20,276 bases of DNA from an uncultured Oscillospiraceae bacterium. GTDB taxonomy: Bacteria; Bacillota; Clostridia; Oscillospirales; Oscillospiraceae. The stretch is from positions 1 to 20,276 of the forward strand of contig CALWXI010000156.1 of the NCBI GenBank assembly GCA_944385455.1, given 5' to 3'. The translations under genes and the position numbers were made by a program. Of this stretch, positions 13,643 to 20,276 are shown piece after piece (position 1 is the stretch's first letter; every line of letters begins with the position of its first letter). The notes under the pieces are model-generated. The model ran no database searches and was not told the origin of the DNA. It saw only the letters and a program-made list of their open reading frames with translations.

Positions 13643-14413
13643 TTACGCCCGGATGTCCCGCACCATGGCGCGGTAGGACTCGATGAGGGCCAGAGCGTCC
13701 AGACCGGTGGTGACGCTGTCATAGCCCTCCGCTGCCCGCCTGCGGGCGGTCTGTGCGTCGCCGCAGAAAATGAAGGACATTTTGTGATACTTCCTGCAGG
13801 CAGCCAGGATGCGGTCCAGAGCGGCGCGCATCTCCGGGCAGTCGAACTCCATGGGGTGGCCCAGGGCGATGGAGAGGTCGAAGGGGCCGACAAAGATGCC
13901 GTCCACGCCGTCCATGGCCAGGATCTCTTCGATGTGCTCCAGACACCCGCGGGTCTCGCACTGGGGGATCAGCAGCGTCTCCCGGTTGCAGCGGTCAAAA
14001 TAGACGCCGGTGCCCGCCTGGGAGGCCTCGTCATAGCCCCATTTGCCGTCCCGGGTAGGGCAGAAGCCCCGGTTGCCCAAAGGCGGGAACTTGGCGTACT
14101 CCACCAGTCTGCGGACCTCATCCACCGTCTCCACCGCGGGAATGATGAGGCCCTGGGCGCCGTAGTCCAGAGGCTGAAGGACCTTGCTGCGGGAGATGTC
14201 GTTGATCCGGACCAGGGGCACCAGGCCTGCGGCGTCGGCGGCAGTGATGGCGGCGGTGAGAAAGTCGATGCCAACAGCGGTGTGTTCCGTATCGATGAGG
14301 ACGTAGTCCAGCCCGGTCTGTCCCAGGCACTCCACTGCCGTGGCACTGTTGAGCTGGGTAAAGGTCCCCACGGACAGCTCCTTTTTCATGAATTTTTCCT
14401 GCACTCGATTCAT
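13643..14413 (-). CDS. HpcH/HpaI-family class II aldolase
   Basis: A 256-residue metal-dependent pyruvate-type aldolase of the 2,4-dihydroxyhept-2-enedioate / 2-dehydro-3-deoxyglucarate aldolase family. The signature DTEHTAVGID (41-50, His44 as general base), VRIND with Arg69, metal ligands Glu153 in PQCETRG and Asp179 in GPFDLS, and GLIIPAVET are all present, so it should be active on 2-keto-3-deoxy acids. ATG 14413 is chosen over the GTG at 14422 because AAGGAG lies 8 nt upstream. That ribosome site overlaps the stop of the HAD phosphatase, indicating tight coupling. The physiological substrate cannot be told from context. Confidence 0.9.
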   Translation of the reverse strand: MNRVQEKFMKKELSVGTFTQLNSATAVECLGQTGLDYVLIDTEHTAVGIDFLTAAITAADAAGLVPLVRINDISRSKVLQPLDYGAQGLIIPAVETVDEVRRLVEYAKFPPLGNRGFCPTRDGKWGYDEASQAGTGVYFDRCNRETLLIPQCETRGCLEHIEEILAMDGVDGIFVGPFDLSIALGHPMEFDCPEMRAALDRILAACRKYHKMSFIFCGDAQTARRRAAEGYDSVTTGLDALALIESYRAMVRDIRA

Positions 14414-14425
14414 TGTCGTCACTCC

Positions 14426-15079
14426 TTATTTTTTCCGCTCCCGTTGTTCCGGAAGCCACAGCAGCTCTTCGAAGCTGCGGATATACACATCGCAAAAGGA
14501 CCGCATCTCCCGCTCGTCCCGAGCGAAGAAGCTGTCGTAAACGCCCACCACCCGCATCCGGGCGGCCCGGGCGCCCCGGCAGGCGGAGAGGCTGTCGTCG
14601 AAGATGGTGCAGGATTCCGGCTCCACACCGCTCTCCCGCGCCGCCTTCAGCCACACCTCCGGATCCTTTTTCTCCAGGCCCAGCTGCTGAGCAAAGGTGA
14701 TGGACTCAAAGTACTTCTCCAGCCCCAGCCGTTCCAGAGCGGTGTGGCAGTGTTCCGGAACGCTGGAGGTCACCACTGCCATCCGCCGGCCCTCCGCGCG
14801 GCACTGTTTGAGGTACGCCCGGACGCCGGGCTTGACGGTGACGTGGGCGTAGATGTCCTTGGCCATGTCCATCCACTCGTCCATGATCTCCTGACAGGAT
14901 TCCTCAAGGTGACAGAATTCACGGGTGAACTGGGCGGCCAGCGGGAGGATCGTATGGGCCACGCCCTCGTAATAGGCACGGGTATAGGGAATGCCGCGCC
15001 TGGCCAGAAACCGTTCGTCCACTTCCTTCCACACCCGGTTGGAGTCGATGAGGGTCCCGTCCATATCAAAGAAAAACAT
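14426..15079 (-). CDS. HAD-superfamily phosphatase (beta-phosphoglucomutase/Gph-like)
   Basis: A 217-residue HAD subfamily I hydrolase. The nucleophile motif FFFDMDGTLIDS sits at the very N-terminus (Asp5 and Asp7), followed by an alpha-helical cap (about 17-85), motif II VVTSS, motif III Lys in LEKKDPEVW and motif IV IFDDS. It should dephosphorylate a small phosphorylated metabolite. ATG 15079 is the natural start (motif I at residue 5, GAGG and AGGAGG upstream); the frame is open well upstream but there it is antisense to nothing sensible and overlaps the glycosylase gene. It lies 5 nt after the glycosylase stop. Confidence 0.88.
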   Translation of the reverse strand: MFFFDMDGTLIDSNRVWKEVDERFLARRGIPYTRAYYEGVAHTILPLAAQFTREFCHLEESCQEIMDEWMDMAKDIYAHVTVKPGVRAYLKQCRAEGRRMAVVTSSVPEHCHTALERLGLEKYFESITFAQQLGLEKKDPEVWLKAARESGVEPESCTIFDDSLSACRGARAARMRVVGVYDSFFARDEREMRSFCDVYIRSFEELLWLPEQRERKK

Positions 15080-15084
15080 GCGCC

Positions 15085-15702
15085 TCAATCCTCCTGTTCC
15101 AGCCAAAACCGCCACGGAAAGTCCCGGGCCTCCTGGGCATAGTCCACACCGATGCGGGGACCGGCACAGATCCGTTCCGGCCCGTGAGCGGAGAGGGAGA
15201 GTCCCAGATCCTCCGGTGCAGTGCAGACGTACAGTGTGTTCCCGGTGAGGTCCATCCGGTTCTCCTTCAGGGACAAGCCCAGGGCGCGGCACACTTTGCC
15301 GGGGCCGTCGGTGAGATGCCTGCGGCGGTAGGGCGTCAGGGGCTTGTCCCCGTAGCGCAGACGGCGGATGGTGTCCAGCCCCGCCGCTGGTTCGATGCCC
15401 CGGATCAGCACCGCCGCAGGCTCTCCCTCCGGCTCCGTTACCAGATTCAGGCAGTGATGCATCCCGTAGATGAGGTAGATGTAGGCGTGGCCCGGCGGCA
15501 TGAACAGCACATCCGTGCGTTCTGTCCGGCGGTATTGGTAGGCATGGCAGGCCTTGTCACACCGGCCCACATAAGCCTCCGTCTCCGTGATGCGCCCGGC
15601 CAGTGTTTCGCCATCCAAGCGGCGCACAAGATACATGCCCAGGAGCTTGCGGGCGGCCTCTACGGTGTCCTGATCGTAAAATTCCCGAGAAAGCCTTGCC
15701 AT
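15085..15702 (-). CDS. mpg: 3-methyladenine DNA glycosylase, AAG/MPG family
   Basis: A 205-residue base-excision repair enzyme that removes alkylated and deaminated purines. Family landmarks are GRITETEAYVG (catalytic Glu42), HAYQYRRTERTDVLFMPPGHAYIYLIYGMHHCLN and AVLIRGIEP, then LTDGPGKVCRALGL. Length is typical of bacterial members. ATG 15702 has GAGGTG 6-7 nt upstream. It is the first gene of a five-gene minus-strand operon with a HAD phosphatase, an aldolase, a pentapeptide protein and a broken transglutaminase gene. No LexA box is visible upstream; I could not define its promoter with confidence in the 85-nt divergent gap. Confidence 0.95.
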   Translation of the reverse strand: MARLSREFYDQDTVEAARKLLGMYLVRRLDGETLAGRITETEAYVGRCDKACHAYQYRRTERTDVLFMPPGHAYIYLIYGMHHCLNLVTEPEGEPAAVLIRGIEPAAGLDTIRRLRYGDKPLTPYRRRHLTDGPGKVCRALGLSLKENRMDLTGNTLYVCTAPEDLGLSLSAHGPERICAGPRIGVDYAQEARDFPWRFWLEQED

Positions 15703-15733
15703 TTTTACACCTCGATGCTAAAATACAAATCTA

Positions 15734-15761
15734 TTGCGGGTTGCATATTTCACAATATAAC
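15734..15761 (+). promoter_or_regulatory. Probable promoter of the EamA transporter gene
   Basis: TTGCGG (15734-15739) and TATAAC (15756-15761) with a 16-nt spacer, 26 nt before ATG 15788. Confidence 0.55.
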
Positions 15762-15787
15762 ACGGATTGAAAACAGGAGCAAGTGGA

Positions 15788-16699
15788 ATGAGAGGAAACA
15801 CAGTCAGGCAGAACGTATTTCCCGTGCTGGCGGCGCTGATCTGGGGCACGGCCTTTGTGGCCCAGAGCGTGGGGGCGGACTACGTGGAGCCCTTCACCTT
15901 CAACACCGCCCGTTCCGGGATTGCGTTTTTGTTTCTTTTGATTCTGTGTGCGGTGTTCCGCCGCACCAGAAAGCAGGATTTTTCCGGCGCGGCGGAGGCT
16001 CGTCCCGCCGCCCGGCGGGATCTGATCCTGGGTGGTATCTGCTGCGGCACAGCGCTGACAGTGGCGGCCAATCTTCAGCAAAAGGGCCTGGAGACCACCA
16101 CCTCCGGCAAAGCCGGCTTTATCACGGCGCTGTACATCGTCATCGTACCCATCGCGGGGATCTTTCTGAAAAAGCGGGCGCCACGGACCATCTGGCTCAG
16201 CGTGGTGCTGGCGGTGGCGGGACTGTACTGCCTTTGCATCACGGAGGACCTCACTGTGACAACGGGGGACTTCTATGTGCTGCTGTGCGCTTTCTGCTTT
16301 TCCGCCCATATTCTCATCATTGACCACTTCACTCAGAAGGTGGACGGCGTGGAGCTTTCCTGCGTACAGTTTCTGGTGGCCACGGTGCTCTCCGCCGCCG
16401 GTATGGTGCTTACGGAGTCGCCGTCTCTTGCGGCGCTGGTGCAATGTGCCTGGCCGATCCTCTATGTGGGCGTTTTCTCCAGCGGTGTGGCCTACACGCT
16501 GCAGATCCTGGCTCAAAAGGATTCCAATCCCACAGTGGTGTCCCTGCTTTTGAGCCTGGAGTCGGTATTCGCCACTCTGGCGGGGGCAGTGGTGCTCCAT
16601 GACCGGATGAACGGGCGGGAGTATCTGGGATGTCTTTTGATGCTGGCGGCGGTGGTACTGGCTCAGCTGCCCGCCTCTCGGAAGCATGCTCCGGCCTGA
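15788..16699 (+). CDS. EamA/DMT-family transporter
   Basis: A 303-residue membrane protein with two EamA repeats (about ten helices). The first repeat begins VLAALIWGTAFVAQSVG, a typical start; GKAGFITALYIVIVPIAGIFL and LSVVLAVAGLYCL close it. The second repeat includes FYVLLCAFCFSAHILIIDHF and SLLLSLESVFATLAGAVVLHDRM, the usual C-terminal EamA signature. Members export or import amino acids, nucleobases or other metabolites; the substrate is unknown. ATG 15788 has AGGAG 8 nt upstream. It is transcribed alone and divergently from mpg, and ends at a hairpin that also overlaps the lepB promoter. Confidence 0.92.
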   Translation: MRGNTVRQNVFPVLAALIWGTAFVAQSVGADYVEPFTFNTARSGIAFLFLLILCAVFRRTRKQDFSGAAEARPAARRDLILGGICCGTALTVAANLQQKGLETTTSGKAGFITALYIVIVPIAGIFLKKRAPRTIWLSVVLAVAGLYCLCITEDLTVTTGDFYVLLCAFCFSAHILIIDHFTQKVDGVELSCVQFLVATVLSAAGMVLTESPSLAALVQCAWPILYVGVFSSGVAYTLQILAQKDSNPTVVSLLLSLESVFATLAGAVVLHDRMNGREYLGCLLMLAAVVLAQLPASRKHAPA

Positions 16700-16706
16700 C
16701 CGGCAA

Positions 16707-16745
16707 AAAATCTCCCCGGTCCCTTGTGGAATCGGGGGGATTTTG
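16707..16745 (+). terminator. Terminator after the EamA gene
   Basis: AAAATCTCCCCG (16707-16718) pairs with CGGGGGGATTTT (16733-16744), one G-U pair, loop 14 nt, ending TTTTGTT. The loop contains the -35 of the next promoter. Confidence 0.8.
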
Positions 16746-16752
16746 TTATAAT
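16724..16752 (+). promoter_or_regulatory. lepB operon promoter
   Basis: TTGTGG (16724-16729) and a perfect TATAAT (16747-16752) with a 17-nt spacer, 44 nt before ATG 16797. It is nested in the preceding terminator hairpin. Confidence 0.75.
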
Positions 16753-16796
16753 GCTACAATATGACGTGCGGCCGGAAACGGCGGAGATAAAAGCTT

Positions 16797-17363
16797 ATGG
16801 AAAACAAGACGGCGAAAAACCTCTATGAGTGGATCCGGGTGCTGGTGCCCGCCGTGGTGACGGTGGTGCTGGTGTTCACGCTGGGGATCCGCGTGGTATC
16901 CGTTTCCGGGGAATCCATGCGGGAGACCCTGCAGGACGGGGACCGGCTGCTGGTGCTCAACGGTCTCTGGTGCGGAGATTACCGCCCGGGAGATATCGTG
17001 ATTGTGGGCGGAGCTCTGCGGGAAAAGGAAATGATCGTCAAGCGGGTGATCGCCACGGAAGGGCAGACGGTGGATATCGACTTTGATCAGGGCATCGTGT
17101 ATGTGGACGGTGCCGTATTGGATGAGCCATATATCCGGGAGGCCACCCACCTGCAGGAGGGGACGGAGTTTCCCCTCACGGTTCCGGAGGACTGCGTGTT
17201 CGTCATGGGCGATAACCGCAACGAAAGTCAGGACAGCCGGGACGCAGCATTGGGGCCGGTGGATATCCGGAGGATCGTCGGCCGGGCGGCGGCCCTGGTG
17301 GTGCCGGGCCGGACGGCGGAGCTGGACCGGCGGGAGTGGAGCCGGATGGGAATCTTGAACTGA
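16797..17363 (+). CDS. lepB: Type I signal peptidase (first of two tandem copies)
   Basis: A 188-residue S26A serine protease that cuts signal peptides from secreted proteins at the outer face of the membrane. One N-terminal membrane segment (about 13-35) precedes the catalytic serine S40 in VSGESMRETL; the general base is K82 in MIVKRVIATEG, and the conserved MGDNRNESQDSRD box follows. Short length and single anchor are typical of Firmicute SipS-like enzymes. The start has GCGGAG about 10 nt upstream. It is followed after 16 nt by a close paralogue and then rbgA-rnhB-yraN, an arrangement known in Firmicutes. Confidence 0.95.
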   Translation: MENKTAKNLYEWIRVLVPAVVTVVLVFTLGIRVVSVSGESMRETLQDGDRLLVLNGLWCGDYRPGDIVIVGGALREKEMIVKRVIATEGQTVDIDFDQGIVYVDGAVLDEPYIREATHLQEGTEFPLTVPEDCVFVMGDNRNESQDSRDAALGPVDIRRIVGRAAALVVPGRTAELDRREWSRMGILN

Positions 17364-17379
17364 ACGAGGAGAAGCAGTT

Positions 17380-17982
17380 ATGCTGGAAAATGAACAGGAA
17401 AAGGAACAGCCCGCCCGGGACAGGCAGGAGGGGCGGGATCTCTACGAGTGGGTCCAGGCGCTGGTGTGCTCGGTCCTGGCGGTGGTGCTGCTGTTTACGT
17501 TTGTGATCCGCCTCATCGGGGTGGACGGACACTCCATGGTTCCGACCCTGCAGGATGGGGACCGGCTGCTGGTGCTCAGCTCTCTGCTGTATGACGACTA
17601 TGTGTACGGAGATATCGTGGTGCTGCGCAAGGCGGAGTTCCTGGAGGAACCCATCGTCAAGCGGGTCATTGCCACAGAGGGCCAGACGGTGGACATCGAC
17701 TTTGAAAGCGGCAGTGTGTACGTGGACGGCGCGCTGTTGGACGAGCCCTATATCAACGAGCTGACCTTTCTTCAGGAGGGGACGGAGTTTCCCCTGACGG
17801 TGCCGGAGGGCTGCATCTTCGTTATGGGCGACAACCGGAACCACTCCAGCGACAGCCGGGATTCCCGGCTGGGCACGGTGGATACCCGGTATGTCATCGG
17901 CAAGGCGGTATTTTTGGCTTTCCCGGGAGCGGATGAGGATTCTGGGGAACGGGACTTCGGACGCATCGGAGTGATCGCATGA
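17380..17982 (+). CDS. lepB: Type I signal peptidase (second tandem copy)
   Basis: A 200-residue paralogue of the preceding gene, with a longer charged N-terminus (EKEQPARDRQEG), one membrane segment (about 27-46), catalytic Ser52 in VDGHSMVPTLQDGDRL, Lys94 in PIVKRVIATEG and the MGDNRNHSSDSRD box. Both copies keep all catalytic residues, so both should be active. They share long near-identical DNA stretches, including one exact 23-nt match (17154-17176 and 17773-17795), which shows a tandem duplication. GAGGAGAAG precedes ATG 17380. The stop overlaps the rbgA start (ATGA). Confidence 0.95.
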   Translation: MLENEQEKEQPARDRQEGRDLYEWVQALVCSVLAVVLLFTFVIRLIGVDGHSMVPTLQDGDRLLVLSSLLYDDYVYGDIVVLRKAEFLEEPIVKRVIATEGQTVDIDFESGSVYVDGALLDEPYINELTFLQEGTEFPLTVPEGCIFVMGDNRNHSSDSRDSRLGTVDTRYVIGKAVFLAFPGADEDSGERDFGRIGVIA

Positions 17983-18884
17983 ACATTCAGTGGTATCCCG
18001 GCCATATGACCAAGACCCGGCGGATGATCGCCGAGCAGATCAAGAACGTAGATGCGGTGTGCGAGATCCTGGATGCCCGGATCCCGGTTTCCAGCCGGAA
18101 CCCGGATGTGGATGAGCTGACGGCGGGGAAGCCCCGGCTGGTGGTACTGAACCGGGTGGATCAGGCGGACAAGGCTTCCACGGACAGGTGGGCGGCATAT
18201 TTCCGGGCAAAGGGCTATGCCGTGCTGGAGTCCGACGCCAAAAGCGGGCAGGGGACAGCCCGGTTCGCCGCCGCCGCCCGGGAGCTGCTGGCGGAGAGGA
18301 TCCGAGCCTATGAGGCCAAGGGGCAGAACCGGGTGATCCGGGTGATGATCCTGGGCATCCCCAATGTGGGCAAGTCCACCTTTATCAATCGGATCGCCGG
18401 CCGCAAGACGGCAAAGACCGAGGACCGGCCCGGCGTCACCCGCTCCAAGCAGTGGGTGCCCATTGACCGGAACCTGGAGCTGCTGGATACTCCCGGAATC
18501 CTCTGGCCGAAGTTTGAGGACCAGAGCGTGGGACTGAACCTGGCTTTCACCGGCGCGGTAAAGGATGATATTCTGGACACGGAGACCCTGGGCTGTCATC
18601 TGATGGCCTATCTGGGGACCCATTATTCCGATGCCCTGGCCGCCGCCTACAAGCTCTCCGGAATCCCGGGGCGGGCGGCGGAGGAAAACGACGTGGCCTG
18701 GGGCTACCGGCTGCTGGAAGCGGCGGGGAAGAAGCGGGGCTTTCTGATCTCCGGCGGAGAAGTGGACACGGAGCGGATGGCGAAGATCTTGCTGGACGAG
18801 TTCCGAGGCGGCAAGATCGGACGCTTTACACTGGAGATGCCGGAGGAGCAAAGGGGAAGTGACCATGGACCTTTGGACCTGTGA
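17979..18884 (+). CDS. rbgA: Ribosome biogenesis GTPase RbgA (YlqF)
   Basis: A 301-residue circularly permuted GTPase needed for late 50S ribosome assembly. G-motifs occur in the permuted order: G4 as NRVD (58-61, a variant of NKxD), then G1 GIPNVGKST (126-134), the G2 threonine in GVTRSKQ and G3 DTPGILWP (170-177). The start IQWYPGHMTKTRRMI and the C-terminal RNA-binding ANTAR-like part (about 225-290) are typical. Full length. It overlaps lepB by 4 nt and rnhB by 20 nt, implying coupled translation. Confidence 0.95.
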   Translation: MNIQWYPGHMTKTRRMIAEQIKNVDAVCEILDARIPVSSRNPDVDELTAGKPRLVVLNRVDQADKASTDRWAAYFRAKGYAVLESDAKSGQGTARFAAAARELLAERIRAYEAKGQNRVIRVMILGIPNVGKSTFINRIAGRKTAKTEDRPGVTRSKQWVPIDRNLELLDTPGILWPKFEDQSVGLNLAFTGAVKDDILDTETLGCHLMAYLGTHYSDALAAAYKLSGIPGRAAEENDVAWGYRLLEAAGKKRGFLISGGEVDTERMAKILLDEFRGGKIGRFTLEMPEEQRGSDHGPLDL

Positions 18885-19488
18885 GCGGGAACAATGGAAC
18901 AGCGGAGTATCCCCTGTCTGCGGGGTGGACGAGGCCGGAGCCGGCCCTCTGGCGGGACCGGTGTACGCCGCGGCGGTGATCCTGCCCCGGGAGGCGGACA
19001 TCCCCGGCCTCAACGACTCCAAGAAGCTGACGGAAAAAAAGCGGGAAGCTCTCTTCGAGGTCATCACCGCCCGGGCGGAGGCGTACAGCGTGGCTTTCGT
19101 CACGGCGGAGGAGATCGACGGGATGGATATCCTCAACGCCCGGATGCTGGCCATGCAGCGGGCGATCGACGGCCTCTCCGCGATGCCGGCCCTCTGCCTC
19201 ATCGACGGCAATCGGGACCACGGCAGCGCCGTGGCCATTGCTGCGCCCCACCTTTGCATCGTGGGCGGCGACGGGAAGAGCGCCTCCATCGCGGCGGCGT
19301 CCATTTTGGCAAAGGTCAGCCGGGACCGGTACGTCTCCACGGAGCTGGAGGCACAGTATCCCCAGTATCAGTTTGCAAAGCACAAGGGCTACGGCACCAA
19401 GCTCCACTACGCCATGCTGGACCAGTACGGCCCCTGTCCGGCCCACCGGCGCAGCTTCCTGAAAAAATGGGAGGCGCGGCGGGGATGA
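18865..19488 (+). CDS. rnhB: Ribonuclease HII
   Basis: A 207-residue RNase HII, which removes ribonucleotides from DNA and RNA-DNA hybrids. The catalytic carboxylates are visible: Asp22 and Glu23 in GVDEAG, Asp114 in LIDGN and Asp154 in AKVSRDRYV. The substrate-sensing GRG motif reads GAG here (residues 25-27, DEAGAGPLAGPV), a change from the usual Arg or Lys. ATG 18865 is preferred over GTG 18859 because AGGGGAAG lies about 6 nt upstream. It overlaps the end of rbgA by 20 nt and the start of yraN by 4 nt. Confidence 0.95.
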   Translation: MDLWTCEREQWNSGVSPVCGVDEAGAGPLAGPVYAAAVILPREADIPGLNDSKKLTEKKREALFEVITARAEAYSVAFVTAEEIDGMDILNARMLAMQRAIDGLSAMPALCLIDGNRDHGSAVAIAAPHLCIVGGDGKSASIAAASILAKVSRDRYVSTELEAQYPQYQFAKHKGYGTKLHYAMLDQYGPCPAHRRSFLKKWEARRG

Positions 19489-19844
19489 GCGCGGCCAGAG
19501 ACGCCGGGAACCGTGGAGAAGCCGAGGTGGCCCGATATCTGCGGAAAAAGGGCTATACACTGCTGGCCAGCCAATGGCGATGCCGGTTCGGTGAACTGGA
19601 CCTGGTGGTCCGGGACCGCAGGGACACGCTGTGCTTCGTGGAGGTAAAGCTCCGGGGCGCAGAGGCCATAGCACTGCCCCGGGAGGCGGTGGACCGCCGC
19701 AAGCAGGCGCGGCTCCGGGCCGCGGCGGCCGCCTGGATGGCATATCATGAGATCGACGCCCCCGCCCGGTTTGACGTGGCGGAGGTCTATCAGGAGAAAA
19801 ACGGCGCTTTGCGGGTGGAATATCTGGAAAGTGCGTTTGAATAA
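19485..19844 (+). CDS. yraN: YraN family (UPF0102) nuclease-like protein
   Basis: A 119-residue protein with a PD-(D/E)xK-nuclease-like core: GNRGEAEVARYL at the start, GELDLV (Glu37, Asp39) and FVEVKLR (Glu53, Lys55). The family is conserved next to rnhB in many bacteria, and its role is not settled; DNA processing is a common suggestion. ATG 19485 overlaps the rnhB stop (ATGA), with GGGAGGCG upstream. It ends the rbgA-rnhB-yraN run; thrC follows after 32 nt without a visible terminator. Confidence 0.92.
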   Translation: MSAARDAGNRGEAEVARYLRKKGYTLLASQWRCRFGELDLVVRDRRDTLCFVEVKLRGAEAIALPREAVDRRKQARLRAAAAAWMAYHEIDAPARFDVAEVYQEKNGALRVEYLESAFE

Positions 19845-19876
19845 GCAAATCTTTCCCGAAAGTGAGGAAATGAAGC

Positions 19877-20276
19877 ATGAAGTATTACAGCACGCGGGAT
19901 ACTTCCGTCCGGATGGAATCAGCGGAAGCCGTGAAGATGGGTCTCTCCCGGGACGGCGGACTGCTGACGCCGGAGACGATCCCCCAGATCGACCGGGCGT
20001 TTTTGGAGAGCCTGGTGCATGCCCGCTATCAGGAGCGGGCCGCCAAAGTCATGGCGCTTTATCTGACGGATTACACGGAAGCGGAGCTGCTGGCGTTCGC
20101 GGAGAACGCCTACGGCCCCGAGAAATTCGACACCCCCGCCGTGGCGCCGCTGCGGAAGGTGGACGGCAACACCCACTGCCTGGAGCTGTGGCATGGTCCC
20201 ACCTCCGCGTTCAAGGACATGGCGCTGCAGATGCTGCCCCAGCTTCTCTCCGCGGCCCTGCGCAAGACCGGGGAGG
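19877..20276 (+). CDS. thrC: Threonine synthase, N-terminal part (cut by window edge)
   Basis: The first 133 residues of a threonine synthase, which turns O-phosphohomoserine into L-threonine with PLP. It opens MKYYSTRDTSVRMESAEAV.., has GLSRDGGLLTPE (a standard N-terminal block) and the PLP lysine K113 in HGPTSAFKDMALQ. The type is that of the yeast/E. coli-like branch. GTGAGGAA lies a short way upstream of ATG 19877. A threonine-cleaving aldolase is also in the window (4109-5140), but far away and on the other strand. Confidence 0.93.
   Translation, partial: MKYYSTRDTSVRMESAEAVKMGLSRDGGLLTPETIPQIDRAFLESLVHARYQERAAKVMALYLTDYTEAELLAFAENAYGPEKFDTPAVAPLRKVDGNTHCLELWHGPTSAFKDMALQMLPQLLSAALRKTGE

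Noticed and set aside
19845..19876. Terminator between yraN and thrC
   Set aside because: Only a CTTT/AAAG 4-bp stem is present with no T-tract.
1..20276. Prophage, CRISPR array, IS element or tRNA/rRNA genes
   Set aside because: No repeat-spacer pattern, integrase or transposase signature, terminal inverted repeats or structural RNA genes were found.

Overview
The window looks like chromosomal DNA from a spore-forming, fairly GC-rich member of the Clostridia, most likely a gut Oscillospirales-type Firmicute. Evidence: a complete spoIIAA-spoIIAB-sigF sporulation operon, Gram-positive-type LexA boxes, strong AGGAGG ribosome binding sites, and the Firmicute order lepB-rbgA-rnhB-yraN. I saw no rRNA, tRNA, CRISPR array, prophage, integrase or insertion sequence, and no gene-free stretch longer than about 300 bases.

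Layout. 1-127 is the 3' end of etfA with a strong terminator. 367-1841 (+) is the forespore sigma-F operon. 1729-3981 (-) is an SOS-type operon: a strong sigma-A promoter carrying three LexA-like boxes, then a 39-residue single-span membrane protein, a radical-SAM 'DNA modification/repair' protein and its usual partner (TIGR03915/DUF4130). The last gene runs 113 bp antisense into sigF. 4109-5140 (-) is a threonine aldolase, transcribed divergently from a DUF4358 lipoprotein (5352-5873). 5943-8468 (+) is an MBOAT/DHHW pair for acylating a surface polymer. 8501-8896 (-) is a membrane-anchored rhodanese.

9042-11549 (+) encodes PcrA/UvrD helicase but is broken by one in-frame TAG. 11677-11931 holds two very short ORFs with their own promoter. 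12003-15702 (-) is an operon of 3-methyladenine DNA glycosylase, HAD phosphatase, HpcH/HpaI aldolase, pentapeptide-repeat protein and a transglutaminase-fold protein that carries a 1-nt frameshift. 15788-16699 (+) is an EamA exporter. 16797-19844 (+) is two tandem signal peptidases, rbgA, rnhB and yraN, followed by the start of thrC (19877 to the window edge).

The most interesting part is the LexA-controlled cassette at 1729-4071. It joins a SidA-sized membrane microprotein to an uncharacterised radical-SAM DNA repair pair, and its transcript should run antisense into the sporulation sigma factor. The second item is the amber codon in pcrA, in a window where none of the 26 recognised genes and small ORFs with a visible stop ends in TAG (18 TGA, 8 TAA).
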